A stretch of 64,000 nucleotides of DNA from Apostichopus japonicus (Eukaryota; Echinodermata; Holothuroidea; Aspidochirotida; Stichopodidae), in contig NC_092566.1 in the NCBI RefSeq assembly GCF_037975245.1, positions 5,456,001 through 5,520,000 on the forward strand. The letters run 5' to 3'. Shown piece by piece: positions 1 to 12,170 of this stretch. Every line of letters begins with the position of its first letter. Positions within the stretch are counted from its first letter, which is position 1. The notes below the pieces were generated by a model. It ran no database searches, had not been told where the DNA came from, and was given only the letters and a program-made list of their open reading frames with translations. The position numbers and the translations under genes were made by a program.

Positions 1-311
1 CTTAAATATAAGCCAGGGAGCTGTTTTCCTCATAAAAACCGTTCATCCCAAGATATTGAAATGGAAATGTCATTTAGCAAAATACTTTAGACAATGATAT
101 TGACTCAGTGGGATGAGCTTTCCTTCAAGTAGGTTCCCGTTTTTATTATTCATAGCTTTGTTTGTGTTTACCATGTTGTTGTAAACCTGTTACAAAATTA
201 GCAAGATACCATTTTGCTGAAATTCCGTGCCTTATTCCGCCCCCCCCCCCCCATTTGCTTCACGTTATAGCTAGCTACTCTAACATACCATAAACAAATA
301 CATTACAAATC
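1..311. repeat. Host repeat unit, uninterrupted copy (empty site)
   Basis: This stretch is nearly identical to 355-498 joined to 9692-9857. The second copy carries a 9.2-kb insertion between its halves, so this copy shows the pre-insertion sequence, with the junction at about 140-145 (cccgttttt followed by attattcat). It includes a poly-C run at 240-252. No coding potential is visible. Confidence 0.85.
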
Positions 312-354
312 TTAAAGGATTATCTACAGTAGTGACCCTTCACGGTTGCATTTA

Positions 355-498
355 CTTAAATATAAGCCAGGGAGCTGTTTTCCTCATAAAAACCATTCAT
401 CCCAAGATATTGAAATGGAAATGTCATTTAGCAAAATACTTTAGACAATGATATTGACTCAGTGGGATGAGCTTTCCTTCAAGTAGGTTCCCGTTTTT
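355..498. repeat. Host repeat unit, second copy, left half
   Basis: It matches window positions 1-144 almost base for base; a g-to-a change in the run aaaaaccattcatccc is visible. It stops at the T-run where the 9.2-kb insertion begins. A 43-bp spacer (312-354) separates it from the first copy, so the two units form a direct repeat of period 354 bp. Confidence 0.85.
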
Positions 499-528
499 GG
501 TTCCTTGCTTTTTGCAAAGCAAGGAACC
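499..528. other. Perfect hairpin at left end of the insertion
   Basis: Thirteen bases, ggttccttgcttt, pair with aaagcaaggaacc around a 4-base loop ttgc. The 3' arm recurs near the right end of the insert (9658-9669), so it may be a subterminal recognition site for mobilisation. That role is inferred. Confidence 0.75.
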
Positions 529-544
529 TATGCGTTCAACTTGG

Positions 545-559
545 CGTGTGTGTGTGTGT

Positions 560-594
<35 letters not shown>
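545..594. repeat. (GT)n microsatellite
   Basis: About 24 GT repeats with one interruption (tgtatg). It lies just inside the left end of the 9.2-kb insertion. Confidence 0.95.
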
Positions 595-597
<3 letters not shown>

Positions 598-599
598 TT

Positions 600-2380
600 G
601 TAAAGGGCGTATATCGGGGATACACACTGGAAAAATGACCCGTGAACTGGGGCTATCGCGCAGAACGGGGATATCCCCGATTTTATTTTCACTCGGAAAG
701 CACTTTTTAGACTTCTTGGAGCACGCCCTCAAATTTTCGTGGCCGTTTGAGCACTATCCTCGGTTGGCCGTCAAAACGTCTTTTTGCGTGTGTTAAGTGT
801 GTAAGTGTCGCATATAGTCTATTACCACACATCCGTAAAGCTACGTCCCCGATCGCGAGAGATGATGACCACTTCACGTGTGTCCCCGATTTCATCCAAG
901 TGATTACTTGTCAGCTACATAAGGTAGGTATCACTTGTGATTTTCTTTATTAATGTTTGACAGAAATCCCCCAGCAGTTTAAGGGTTTTCTCAGTAAGCT
1001 TAAGCGCTGCAAAGTTCCACCGATCGTCAGTGGTTAGGCCCATGATAGGTTAGTAAAAGGTTAGGCTAGTTAACATTGTTCTGTCATAAGGCCTACACAC
1101 CGGAGGAGCTAGATGTAGGCTACTTGCAGTTGTATCGTTACTTTGCGCAGTTTATTTAGCATCGTAATTCTTACTACAGCTGCAGTAGACATGCTATAAT
1201 GTCAAAGCACATGTCTACACGGGCCTAACTAGATACAACGTTAGGCTACTAGTACTACTGAACATTTAGGCCTAACCTATCATACTAGGTTAGTACAAGG
1301 AGTAGGAGTACCTAGGCTATTCTACGTAGGGTACTGCCATTAACAACAATGACACACTATAGTAGCACTAGTAGTGAGGTCTTCCTTATGTTATTTTCAA
1401 GTGGCTGACAAACTACTGACTGTTAGGGTCACTGTGAGCAGTGTGACAGCTATTTGGAAATTAAAGTGTTAGATGTCACAGTTGTCATGTCATATATTGA
1501 TTCATCAGCAGTGGTTGGGCATTTTATACTAAAGAGCTCAAGTGACATGGCCAAAATTGTAGAGATGTGTTGTCACTTTGGCCATAGATACAACTGCTTA
1601 TACTGTGACTTCCTCAAAGAATGGTGTCTCTTTGTTTATGATGAATCGTCGTTCCTTTCAGTTTACAACTTCAACATTTTTCATTGCTTGAACTTTGAAC
1701 ATGCCCATATCTAGGCTATCTTAAGTTAAGAGTTGGCCTGAGAAAAGAGCTGGTGATTTAAGTTTGAGGTTAGGTATTTTCTATCATTGCATAGAGTCCT
1801 GTACCTAGTTATTAGGATATTTAATCCAATTAGGGAACATAGCCAATTCATAATTGTCAGTGATATGTGGAACAAATGTTAATACTATTGTATTAGGCCC
1901 ACAAAGTTTGCAGTGACCTGTAATAGGCGTCATGACATTGTCTGAAGTAGAACTAGCAGCAAGCTTGAGTACATTTATTCTGCTATAGACATGCATGGAG
2001 TTTATTTCTAAGGCCTTTATTTTTTATCACAGTTTTACAGCAGAAGTGTCACTGTTGTGAGCAAGTTCTGATTAATGTAACGCCATGGAATGGGGTTGGG
2101 ATGTGAGCAATTTTGAATTTGGACAAAATAAAAATTTCCTTGTCAAAATTTTAAGGAGCTCGAACCATACGTTGAGAACTGGAAGTAGCGTATAAGTTAG
2201 CTCCATTGAATTGAGTAAAAAGGTCTAACTCTACTGTCATAGAGTTAGATATTGTAACAAGGGCATGTTTGAAACAAACTCCTGTAGTAACAGTTGTTTG
2301 CGCTTCACCTTGAGTGATATTTCAAATGTCTCATCATGCAAGTTATAACTCTGGAATACATTTTTACGTCTTTGTTTCAG
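600..2380. other. Non-coding part of the insertion
   Basis: No recognisable gene. 1020-1330 is rich in ttaggcct/aggttag motifs, a composition also seen at 20080-20500. A short open frame at 1454-1714 has no recognisable motif and no clear exon borders. Confidence 0.5.
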
Positions 2381-3870
2381 TTAATATGATGAGGACCAGG
2401 ACCAGAAGACGTGGAGGTCCACTGGAGGAGGCATTAACATATATTAATGTCAAAGACAAAGAAGCTAGTTTTTGTGTTCTGCAAATAGCACAGAAAGGTG
2501 AATATTTAATACTTCCATCAATGTAATCATTGAAAAGTATTCACAGTATAACAATTCTTCAACTGTTTATAAGTAACTTAAGCATCTTTCAGATATGATT
2601 TAGACAAAATAGTAGCTTCATAATAGGTTACCAAGGAACAACTAAGCTGTCATCAGGAAGTTGATTACCTGGGTCCATAAGTAGGGCACAATATGGACTG
2701 ATTATTTAGTAGTAGCCATACAGTATTTAGTGTTGCTATGTTTAAAATTTCTGTTTTTCAGTTTTAATTGTGCTGTTCATTTCATGCATTTGCTTTCTTA
2801 TTAACAATATCCTTCGGCATTCAATATTTTGATTAAAGGTAGAGGGGTGATAACCACCACATCATTTGCAAAGGGGCAGTTTCTGCTGCAATACAGTGGA
2901 AACTTTCATTTGTTCCATCTGGCTTTAGTGTTTGGTTCCCTTGCTGCTTCAATTTCAATCAAGTGCAGTTACTCAGTTGCCTTTTTACATTCAATTGTGT
3001 TACTCCTTTACTATGTTACAGATATGAGGCTATTAAGAAATGCCACTTCTTAGAAAAGAGAATTTTACATTGAGGGAAAATGTTGTATGCAGAGCAAAAC
3101 TACCACTTATGTAATATCTGAAGCTTAAATCTAACTTCGATCCCCAGCATTTGTCATTTTGTTAGAAATAGCACTTTTTTTATGACTTACATTTTCCTGT
3201 AATGAGAACAGTACAAGTCTAAGGATAAAGACAGTAACCCTCTGGAAGACCACATATGCCATATATTTAATCAGATTTTTTTATTGTTTAATCGAAGAGC
3301 ATTTAACTATTTCATTTCATTTATTTGTTTTTCCTCAATGTACATGTTTAACAGTAAAGAATTACTAACATAAATGAGGGAGTGGCAAAGAAAACCTTGC
3401 AAAGCTTAACAAGTAGGGCCACTCACCATGCAAAGGAAAATATATCAAAACAATACAAAAACCAACCGCCCCCTCCCCCTGCCAATTATTATTTGTTACT
3501 TTTTTATTGTTACTTTTTCTCTTTTTTTCCTTCTGATATAGGGACCAAACATCCACTTGTCAGTGATGAAAGTTTGACTATAAGGAAGAAATTCAAGGAG
3601 TCACCCCTCACCAATACAGCCAATAACTTCAAAACAGCAGTGCCCTCTAGACCCAAAAAAGTACCTTGGTCAGAAGAAGAACAGGCTGCAGTTAAGCGTC
3701 ACCTGGGTAACTTCATAGCTATGCAAAAGCTGCCAGGAAAGGAAGCTATTCAGGCGACCTTGAAGAAAGAGAGGTGTCTTCAGAAAAGAAATTGGAGAAA
3801 CGTTAAGGACTTTGTTCGAAACAGCATAACTCCAAGAGCTAGAAAGTCAGGAAGAGGTCTCTTTCACTGA
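2381..3870 (+). CDS. Partial SET-domain (KMT5A/SETD8-like) gene, several exons
   Basis: Exon 1 follows the acceptor tttgtttcag at 2371-2380 and has tandem ATGs at 2386 and 2389. It encodes a basic N-terminus (MRTRTRRRGG) and ends at 2497 before gtgaat. Exon 2 starts at 2839 after attaaag. The split Gly codon rejoins to read QKGRGVITTTSFAKG, then FLLQYSG, matching the opening of a KMT5A-type SET domain. A possible small exon follows a good acceptor at 3021. The last exon starts at 3542 after a strong pyrimidine tract and ends at the stop at 3870; it carries VPWSEEEQAAVKRHLGNFI and NVKDFVRNSI, a C-terminal module I associate with KMT5A-like proteins of mobile-element origin in fish and invertebrates (from memory). 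The SET core (GRLINHS-type cofactor motif, catalytic Tyr) was not found, so histone H4K20 methylation cannot be claimed. Probably a broken or partial cargo gene. Confidence 0.55.
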
Positions 3871-6800
3871 TTTCATAGTTACCTTAGTGAAACTCTAACT
3901 TATAGCTTCATCAGTGAGAATGTAAAATGGTAACATTTTCAATAAAAGGCATACGTTAGGGACAGTCTTATAGGCTTTTGAGAGGTTGAGACTTCAAATG
4001 AAAAGTGGGCCAATCAGAGGAATGAGTACACAGGTGATCACACATTGACAATGGGGAGCACTGTTATAAGTATCCCCATTGGGTGCTAGGGTTCATAGAC
4101 ATGTGTATGTCTTTTGCTATAACATACATTTGTGTAGCTAATTAAAACATGATCAAGAGAAATCAGTTTTGAACACATTGTTAAGGTTGATGACATGATG
4201 CTGCTGTAGTGATGTTTGAAATACAATGTAAACAGAAGGTGTGAATATGAGTTAGACAAGTTCTGTTCATTGAAATTGGGGACCACTGTTATATTCTGGT
4301 CCGTAGTTGTATGCCAACAAGTATGAAACATTTGCATTGTGTCCTGTGAATGTTGATGTATATACTTAAGGACCTTAAGTACAGAACAAGATGTTCAGAG
4401 CTGCTGGAGTTTACAAGAGAGCTGCTGTGACTATCATGCCAGGGATAAAGCTTGGATAAACCTTTTTTTTTTTTTACTGTAGCTTTGCCACCAGTTGGAT
4501 GGTTACCTTGTATTATTCTCTACTGGAAGCCATGTCACTTTTCCTTTGTGTTCCAGCAAGAGGTGGGGGTGGGGGGTTAGAGGAGCACGGAGTTTTAGTG
4601 TGAATCATGTGGACAGTTTGCAACTTTTGACTAAACTGATGTTAGTACTACCCTTGGTGTGAATGTACCAGAGGTGTACAACACGCTAGGTCACCGCACA
4701 CTGGAAATGGGGAGCACTGTTAATATTCCCAGTTGCATTCCAGGGTGCCTTAAATTATTTGTGTGTGTTCCTAATGTGGCTAACTACTTTTGAGTATAGT
4801 TTACACACATACTAGAATGTCCAGTTTAGGTCACTTCACCACCTCTGGGAGCTTAAATGACAGGAAGACATCTAATGTCATCCCTAGCCTATTGTTGGTG
4901 AAGTGGTGGTGGAATCAGTGTAAACTGATTCAAACATACTTTGTGACAACAAATTGGGAAAGGAGGATTGTTGCTTTTTTCCATTTAAGTAGTTAACAAA
5001 TTATGCAAGTTCAGTTGAATTCACACTGAGTACAACTACCTGGCCTTTAATTACAGAGAGAAAAGGTCATGCATATACTGATAACAGTATTATTACTTTT
5101 TGCCCTTAAATTTTCTTTCACTCTTTTTCATTGTTTGTAATTTTAACTGCTAGCTTTGTAAGCTTTTTTCCTCATTCAACCTTCTGATTATATGTTACAG
5201 GACATCATGATTGTTTGAGTGAGGTGAGTGTGATGGTGATAAAGGTAGTTTTGTGTTGGCTGTCATCTGGTTGAAGACATTTCTCAGCAAAATTTTCTTG
5301 AAAAGAAAGCTATTCATGCATGTTCTCTCGAAGGAATCGAGAATAAACCTCAAAACCACTCAGCACGTATAACACCAAATATAACTGCCAGGACCAAAAA
5401 TATGATGAAGAAATCTCATGTACTGCTTTATTTCATCATTGTTATTTTAGAGATGACTTAATTTGTTGGTTTAAGTTAGAAAGTATAAATTATGTTTTCT
5501 GTTGGATTTTTAACGACCTTCTACATTCATATGCTCATAACAAATGTTTGATTATTGCTGCAGAATGACACAGTTTTTGAGTTTGTGTTAGTGTAGTTTC
5601 AATAATCAAGCAAAAGTCAAAGAAAAAAACTATGGTTTCTGAATGTGCTTGTGCCTCATCAACTTTATGTCTTTAATGGTTTAAGTAACTGTTTGAAGGA
5701 AAGTTGCTATTCTGAAAGCAATTAAGCATGAAAATTTTTTAACAGTGTTTTACAGTGTAATAGTTGGATTTTACTTGCTGCAACACAGGTACATTTGTTG
5801 CAAAAAGGTCAGTTTTACTGGCTTCCAAAAGAAGCATAACCATACATTAAAAAGAGTCAATGTGTTGAACCAAAGTAGTTAAGGTAGCCTGATGTTTAGG
5901 TTGAACATAATACATGTTTATCATTGATTGGTATAGAGCATGTTAAATTAGTGATTTATTCAGCTGGCAAGACCTTGTAAATATGTTTGTGGTGCTAATC
6001 CATCAGATTTTGGTTTTCAATTTATCATTGTTAAAAGAATACTCAGCATTTCCATGCATGTTCTGTCATAGCTTCTATGAATTGTGTTTTCTTTGAGTTT
6101 TCAACAATTATTCTCTGACACTATGGTGGGGTGCACACAACCATTATTTATCTTCTCTTAAATGTGTTTAATATTTGTTGAGTTTAAAATAAATACATGT
6201 TAGCTTGTTGTAGAATGAAGAACACTTCTTTCCATAGTTGTTTTTATTTCATTGAGTAAATCCCTATTTAGTGTTGCATGCTACATTGAGGGCTGATGCA
6301 GCTTACCTTTTAAATGTTCATTGGGAGCATGCACAGTTCATTATCCCACAATATGACTATTCATGTAAGATGTTGAGCAAGTCTCAATGAGAGATAACAG
6401 GCCAGGTCTAGATAAACTGATGGTAGCAGTATGTACCAAACATGTGACAATGAAAGATACATATAGGCACGTAGGGGACCACTCCAAAGGAGAACCTCTT
6501 CATTGTCCTCCTTGGATGTCAAGCAGTATATGTAAACATGAGGTTGCCATGCAGACATATTAATGGCTTACAAAACCCAACATTGTCATGTAAATTCATG
6601 ATATGGACAACCATGCAATGACAGCCCTCACATTTATTTCTAAAACTTGTGATAAGAGATATAGGTCAGAGGGAACAATAGGATGTCCTCGATTTGAATG
6701 TAACAGGTACCTTTCCTACACTAAAATGACTGTAACATACAAAATGGGGACAAGCCCCGATCTCATGTTAAGGGCACTATACTATGTGTGTCCACACTTG

Positions 6801-7090
6801 GGTGGTAAGGGACCCTTCATGGAAGGAAGCATAATTTGAACTGATTCAATAGCCACCTTGAAGAGTCAGAGGGTAATGACGCCAGTGCAGCTAATATTTA
6901 AGCCATATGACCCTTAGAACAAATATCCCCGATTATCCCCTTAAAAACCTACTGCCCCGTTTGGAGCCCTAAACAGGTATGTGTGTATGTGACGCTTGGC
7001 TTGTGTACACGATATCTCAATAAGGAAATGATGTATCATGATGAAACTTGTTGGGTGGATAGCCCATAGTAAGAGGAAGATCCCTATTGT
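3871..7090. other. No gene seen (inside the 9.2-kb insertion)
   Basis: AT-rich sequence with short open frames lacking motifs. A weak internal duplication exists: 'tggggagcactgttataa...gt' occurs at about 4050 and again at about 4709. Confidence 0.5.
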
Positions 7091-7139
7091 TTTTGGTGCC
7101 CGCAAAGGTCACCAAAGGTCAGTTAGATGCCAAAAACCA

Positions 7140-9560
7140 ATATATTAAAAACAGCAATAACTCCCATTGACAGGGTCCGACATGGTTGATATTTTGGGAG
7201 TAGTTGTGAATGGGGTAAGGCATCGTTTCCAAACATAACGGTAATGTGATCGAAGGTCAACAAAGGTCAATTAATGATAAAAAACTAGTATTTTTGCGAT
7301 AACTTGAGAACGAAATGTCCGTTAGGGTTGGGAGTTGCTTCAATGTAATCCAATTGTCGACCCGCACCTGGGTGACCCTTGACCTCAATTTGACCTTTGG
7401 TGACCTTTACATGTTTTTGGGGATTTTTACAGTTTTGATGCTATTTTCAGATGTCAAAGGTACCTTCTGAACATAAATGTCAATAGGTTGACCCCGTGTG
7501 ACCTTTATGTGCGAAGTTATATGGGGTCAAAGTTTTTCGGTCGGAGTTAGGATGGTTGCACAGACTTTTCGTTTTGTTTTTTGGAATCAGGAGATTAAAC
7601 TACATCTGAAACCAAGGTCAAAAGGTCAAAGGTCACATTAGAAAAAATGTGCTTATTTTGGGAGGAAACGAGCAAAAAAGAAAATGTTTGGTTTTGATGC
7701 TAGATTTGGATACCAAAGGTACCTTCCGATCAAAAATGTCAATGGGTTGACCCCCGTGTGACCTTCGTGTGCGAAGTTATACGAGGTCAAAGTTAATTTT
7801 CAGACATTTAATGCAATAACTCCCAGTTCCAAGGTGTGACGTGGTTGATATTTTTGGACAAGTTGCAAATGGTATAGGGGAATATTTTCAAACTTAACGG
7901 TCATGTGATCCAAGGTCACCAAAGGTCAATTAATGATAAAAAACTAGTATTTTTGCGATAACTTGAGAACAAATTGTCCGTTAGGGTTGTGAGTTGCTTC
8001 AATGTAATCCAATTGTCGACCCGCATCTGTGTGACCCTTGACCTCAATTTGACCTCTGGTGACCTCTGGTGACCTTTTTGTGTTTTGTGGATTTTTACAG
8101 TTTCGATGCTATTTTCAGATGTTAAAGGTACCTTCTGATCATAAATGTCAATGGGTTGACCTCCGTGTGACCTTTGTGTGCGAAGTTATACGAGGTCAAA
8201 GTTAATTTTCAGACATGTAATGCAATAACTCCCAGTTCCAAGGTGTGACATGGTTGATATTTTTGGAGTAGTTGCAAATGGTATAGGGTAATATTTTCAA
8301 ACTTAACGGTCATGTGATCCAAGGTCACCAAAGGTCAATTAATGATAAAAAACTAGTATTTTTGCGATAACTTGAGAACAAATTGTCCGTTAGGGTTGGG
8401 AGTTGCTTCAATGTAATCCAATTGTCGACCCGCATCTGGGTGACCCTTGACCTCAATTTGACCTCTGGTGACCTTTTTGTGTTTTGTGGATTTTTATAGT
8501 TTCGATGCTATTTTCAGATGTTAAAGGTACCTTCTGATCATAAATGTCAATGGGTTGACCCCCGTGTGACCTTTGTGTGCGAAGTTATACGAGGTCAAAG
8601 TTAATTTTCAGACATTTAATGCAATAACTCCCAGTTCCAAGGTGTGACACGGTTGATATTTTTGGAGTAGTTGCAAATGGTATAGGGTAATATTTTCAAA
8701 CTTAACGGTCATGTGATCCAAGGTCACCAAAGGTCAATTAATGATAAAAAACTAGTATTTTTGCGATAACTTGAGAACGAATTGTCAGTTAGGGTTGGGA
8801 GTTGCTTCTACGTAATCCAATTGTCCACCCACATCTGGGTGACCCTTGACCTCAATTTGACCTCTGGTGACCTTTTCGTGTTTTGGGGATTTTTACAGTT
8901 TCGATGCTATTTTCAGATGTTAAAGGTACCTTCTGGTCATAAATGTCAACAGGTTGACCCCTCGATGAGCTTTGTGTGTGAAGTTATACGAGGTCAAAGT
9001 TAATTTTCAGACATTTCAGGCAATAACTCCCAGTGCCAAGGTGTGACAAGGTTGATTTTTTTGGACAAGTTGCGAATGGTATAGGGGAATATTTTCCAAC
9101 TTAGCGGTCATGTTATCCAAGGTCACCAAAGGTCAGCTAATGTTAAAAAACTAGTATTTTTTATTTAGAAAATGGGCAAAGAAAACATGTTTGAATTTTT
9201 AGAGTTTTGATGCTCCGTTTAGGTCTCACCGATCAAAAATGTCAATTGGTTGACCTACGGGTGACCTTTGTGTGTGAAGTTATGTATACAAGTTCAAAGT
9301 TAATTTTTAGACATTTAATGCAATTAAATCCCAATACCAAGGTGTGACACGGTTGATAATTTGGGACAAGTTGTGAATGGGGTGGTGGAACATTTTCAAA
9401 CTTAAAGGTCATGTCATCTGTGGTCACCAATGTTATCATATCTGTTGACCCGCTTGTAGGTGACCTTATACTTCTTACATTTTCGACGCCATATTTAGAT
9501 CTCAAAAGTGCCTTTTGATCAAAAATCCGATCACATTTTGTGATCACAAAAGTGTTGGCT
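7140..9560. repeat. ~400-bp tandem repeat array rich in AGGTCA half-sites
   Basis: The anchor gcaataactcccagttccaa recurs at about 7812, 8221, 8624 and (diverged) 9020 and 9321, and a related anchor lies at about 7150. The second anchor ttgcgataacttgagaac recurs at about 7303, 7957, 8363 and 8760. The period is about 400-410 bp in the centre, with longer and shorter edge units. Each unit contains AGGTCA-ccaa-AGGTCA (7106-7121, 7913-7928, 8322-8337, 8721-8736, 9120-9135) and several inverted tgacct motifs. No coding frame is shared between units. Confidence 0.85.
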
Positions 9561-9640
9561 ATAGTGTTGGTTACTTTATGCGTACATGTAGGGCCACAAT
9601 TGCTTGGACTATTTGAGCCCAATCTTGCTTGATAATATGT

Positions 9641-9690
9641 GTATTGTCATATACCCCAAGCAAGGAACCACAGTGCCCTTGGGCTCTTGT
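9641..9690. other. Right end of the 9.2-kb insertion
   Basis: It holds aagcaaggaacc (9658-9669), the same 12-mer as one arm of the left-end hairpin. A cccaag...cttggg pairing (about 9655-9683) surrounds it. Host sequence resumes at 9692. Confidence 0.65.
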
Positions 9691-9691
9691 T

Positions 9692-9857
9692 ATTATTCAT
9701 AGCTTTGTTTGTGTTTACCATGTTGTTGTAAACCTGTTACAAAATTAGCAAGATACCATTTTGCTGAAATTCTATGCCTTATTCCCCCCCCCCCCCCCAT
9801 TTGCTTCACGTTATAGCTAGCTACTCTAACATACCATAAACGAATACATTACAAATC
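9692..9857. repeat. Host repeat unit, second copy, right half
   Basis: It matches 145-311 of the uninterrupted copy up to acattacaaatc, including the poly-C run. Similarity then stops, marking the end of the duplicated unit. Confidence 0.85.
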
Positions 9858-12050
9858 ATCATTTTAACAAACATTTGATTGTGTAAGGAAAATATCATGG
9901 AGCTAATATTACAGAGACTTGGATTTTTAATTAGGCAATGTTTTGTAATAATATAATTGTAATAATTCCATCTCTATGGTGAATTTTTCTTCATACCTTC
10001 AATAGTTACACCTTGACATCATTTTCTTCTGTTCTTTTTGTGAGATATGGAATTATTTCATCCATGTTAGTTGTCATCTCAACGTCATGTCCTATCAATA
10101 AGTGCCTTTAGATGTTCACTTATTCAAATTGATTCTTGTGTTTGTTTTTGACAGTTTTCCAATCTTTACTCAAAATGAGATTATTTGGTCAAATTAAGAC
10201 ATCTGGTCTGCAATCTTTCACCTTTTGAATGTTTCAAAGTGAGAAAGTTATGGTGAAATTAATTGAATTCGCAACATTTCATTATTCCTCTTTCATAAGA
10301 CCATTAATCACATGCAAGAAGCAAAAAAATAATCATCAAATAATAACAAAAAAAAAACATATGCTTTCTCAATGTTTTAATTTCTTTTGGGAAGTAAATA
10401 TTTATGATGGTGACGATTTAAAACTGTTATACGTTGAACCTTGGATCAACGAGTAAACGATGGTGGTTTAGGTATGCTTTAAGTTTGAATAAATTTAATA
10501 GTTAAATTAAATTCTTTCTGCCGTTTCATTTGTTTGTAATATTTGTACTGGGTGTGACATTGTGCTACCTGCTAGCAGCCGCATGGAACAAACGTTGTGA
10601 GAGTTCATGTACATTTGGAATGGAAGATTATAGGTAGCACCTCCCCCCTTATTCCATCCCCCCTCCAGGCGACATGACATCCTACCCCTCCCCCCAATCC
10701 CCCCCCCCCCGCAAAAGATACGACTAGTCAGTTCTGGAAGTTAACGAACATGACCGCTATACTATTACATACAACGAAACTGCAAAGAAATTGTTGCCAA
10801 ATGAAAGTATAATAATAATAATAATAATAATCAGCAGTTATTTTAACGACGCTTAAGCGACCACAAATGTGGGAGACACCCGCAAGGGCTTATGGATTAC
10901 AACTTACACGTCGGGTGGCTTCCAATTCAACATTTTAACTCAAATTTGGAATCTTTTCAATTTAGAAAGTGTGACGTGCTGTTCAGAAATGTACTTTCAG
11001 CCATGGGTGCCTCGTGTATGTAATATAGTATCAATGATAAGCCTACTGCCTGGTTTGCCTGATTTGATTTTGGTATCTCTTGTTGCAACGCTGAAGAAAA
11101 TATAAATATACTGGTATCTCACTTGCAACAGGATAGGCCTGTAACTGACATATGATGATAGAATTTACACAAAGTTCAAGGCTGATATATAGTCTCTTGT
11201 TTGTTTCACTGGAAAGTAGTTTTCTATTTTGGTAATAATAGAGAATAAAACCCTTGGTGGGATTTTGTTTCTGTTCAATTCGGAATTATATAGGAACTGA
11301 CACTGAGTATAAAACGACCCTATAGTAACAAAAAAGTCACTTCTTTCCATGAATCTGGGTAGGGAGGAAGAATCATAGGGGGATGGGGGGGGGGTGGGCA
11401 GGGTTGTTAGTTAAGCTACTGGATGTCATCATTGGTTCGGTAAAACTGCAATATCATGTTTCCTTTCCTAACGGCCAGTCCTGGTAGCGACGGACTCATT
11501 CAGCAGAATTTTATACACACTTTGGCGGCTAATTGGAGCTTTTTTGTCGATGGCTATGATTTGACTAAATTCACCAGAGAGCAAGGGCGTGCTATCACTA
11601 CTTCAATCCCGAATCTAGGTTAAGTGTTTCACTAAGTTAGGAACTACTCGCCCTATATCTTCTAGAAAATATGTGCAAAAGTCCTCGCCAACAGAATTAA
11701 AGCACACTCTACACTCTATTATAAGCGCATATCAGACTGTTTAATCAAGAATCGGTTTATTTGGTGAAAACTTCGTTTATATTAAATTCCTTCATAGAAA
11801 ATTATTTCTTCTTCAAGAAAAGCGGTCTTCTTTTTCTGTGTAGATTTTGAAAGAAAAAAGCGTTCGATATCATAGAGTGGAGTTTTATCTTGAAATCTCT
11901 TGATTTTGTTGTTTTAATTTGGCGAGAATTTGATTAACTGGATAAGCACTTTATAGCGGTAGAATCACAAACAACGGATATTAATGTGGTGATTTCAATA
12001 TCACTATAGAAGGGTACGTCAGGGCTGTCCGTATCTTTGTACCATGGGCG
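9858..12050. other. No gene seen
   Basis: AT-rich sequence with poly-C and poly-G runs at about 10680-10710 and 11380-11400 and a short (ATA)n at 10809-10831. Short open frames here lack recognisable motifs or exon borders. Confidence 0.55.
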
Positions 12051-12170
12051 GCGATCATGGGGGGATGGGGGGGGGGACATGTCCACCAATATTTTAGGTG
12101 GGGGGATATAGTATCTAATATCCCTCCCAATATTTGGTGGCATAGTCTTTTTGTGTGGCTATACAGGTGC

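Larger units (their letters stand above)
499..9690. mobile_element. ~9.2-kb insertion with hairpin end, SET-domain gene cargo and tandem repeats
   Basis: The boundaries come from comparison with the uninterrupted copy at 1-311. Left host sequence ends ...cccgttttt at 498 and right host sequence resumes attattcat at about 9692. The left end is a perfect hairpin (499-528). The right end holds the same 12-mer arm, aagcaaggaacc, at 9658-9669. At most about 2 bp (tt) is duplicated at the target, so a usual 4-9 bp duplication is not seen. Contents are a GT microsatellite, TAGGCCTA-type sequence at 1020-1330, a spliced KMT5A-like gene (2381-3870) and a roughly 400-bp tandem array (7140-9560). I recognised no transposase, recombinase or helicase, so the class is unassigned. 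It could be non-autonomous, or two elements joined together. Confidence 0.7.

Noticed and set aside
424-796. Open frames across the GT microsatellite at the left end of the 9.2-kb insertion
   Set aside because: Low-complexity Cys-Val/His-Thr translation crossing the insertion junction at 498/499, so it cannot be an ancient gene.
1454-1714. 86-codon frame upstream of the SET-domain exons
   Set aside because: No recognisable motif, no convincing acceptor or donor, and composition no different from its surroundings.
499-9690. Helitron assignment for the 9.2-kb insertion
   Set aside because: Helitrons insert between A and T and end CTRR after a 3' hairpin; the junctions here (ttttt|gg and cttgt|tatt) do not fit, and no Rep/helicase was seen.
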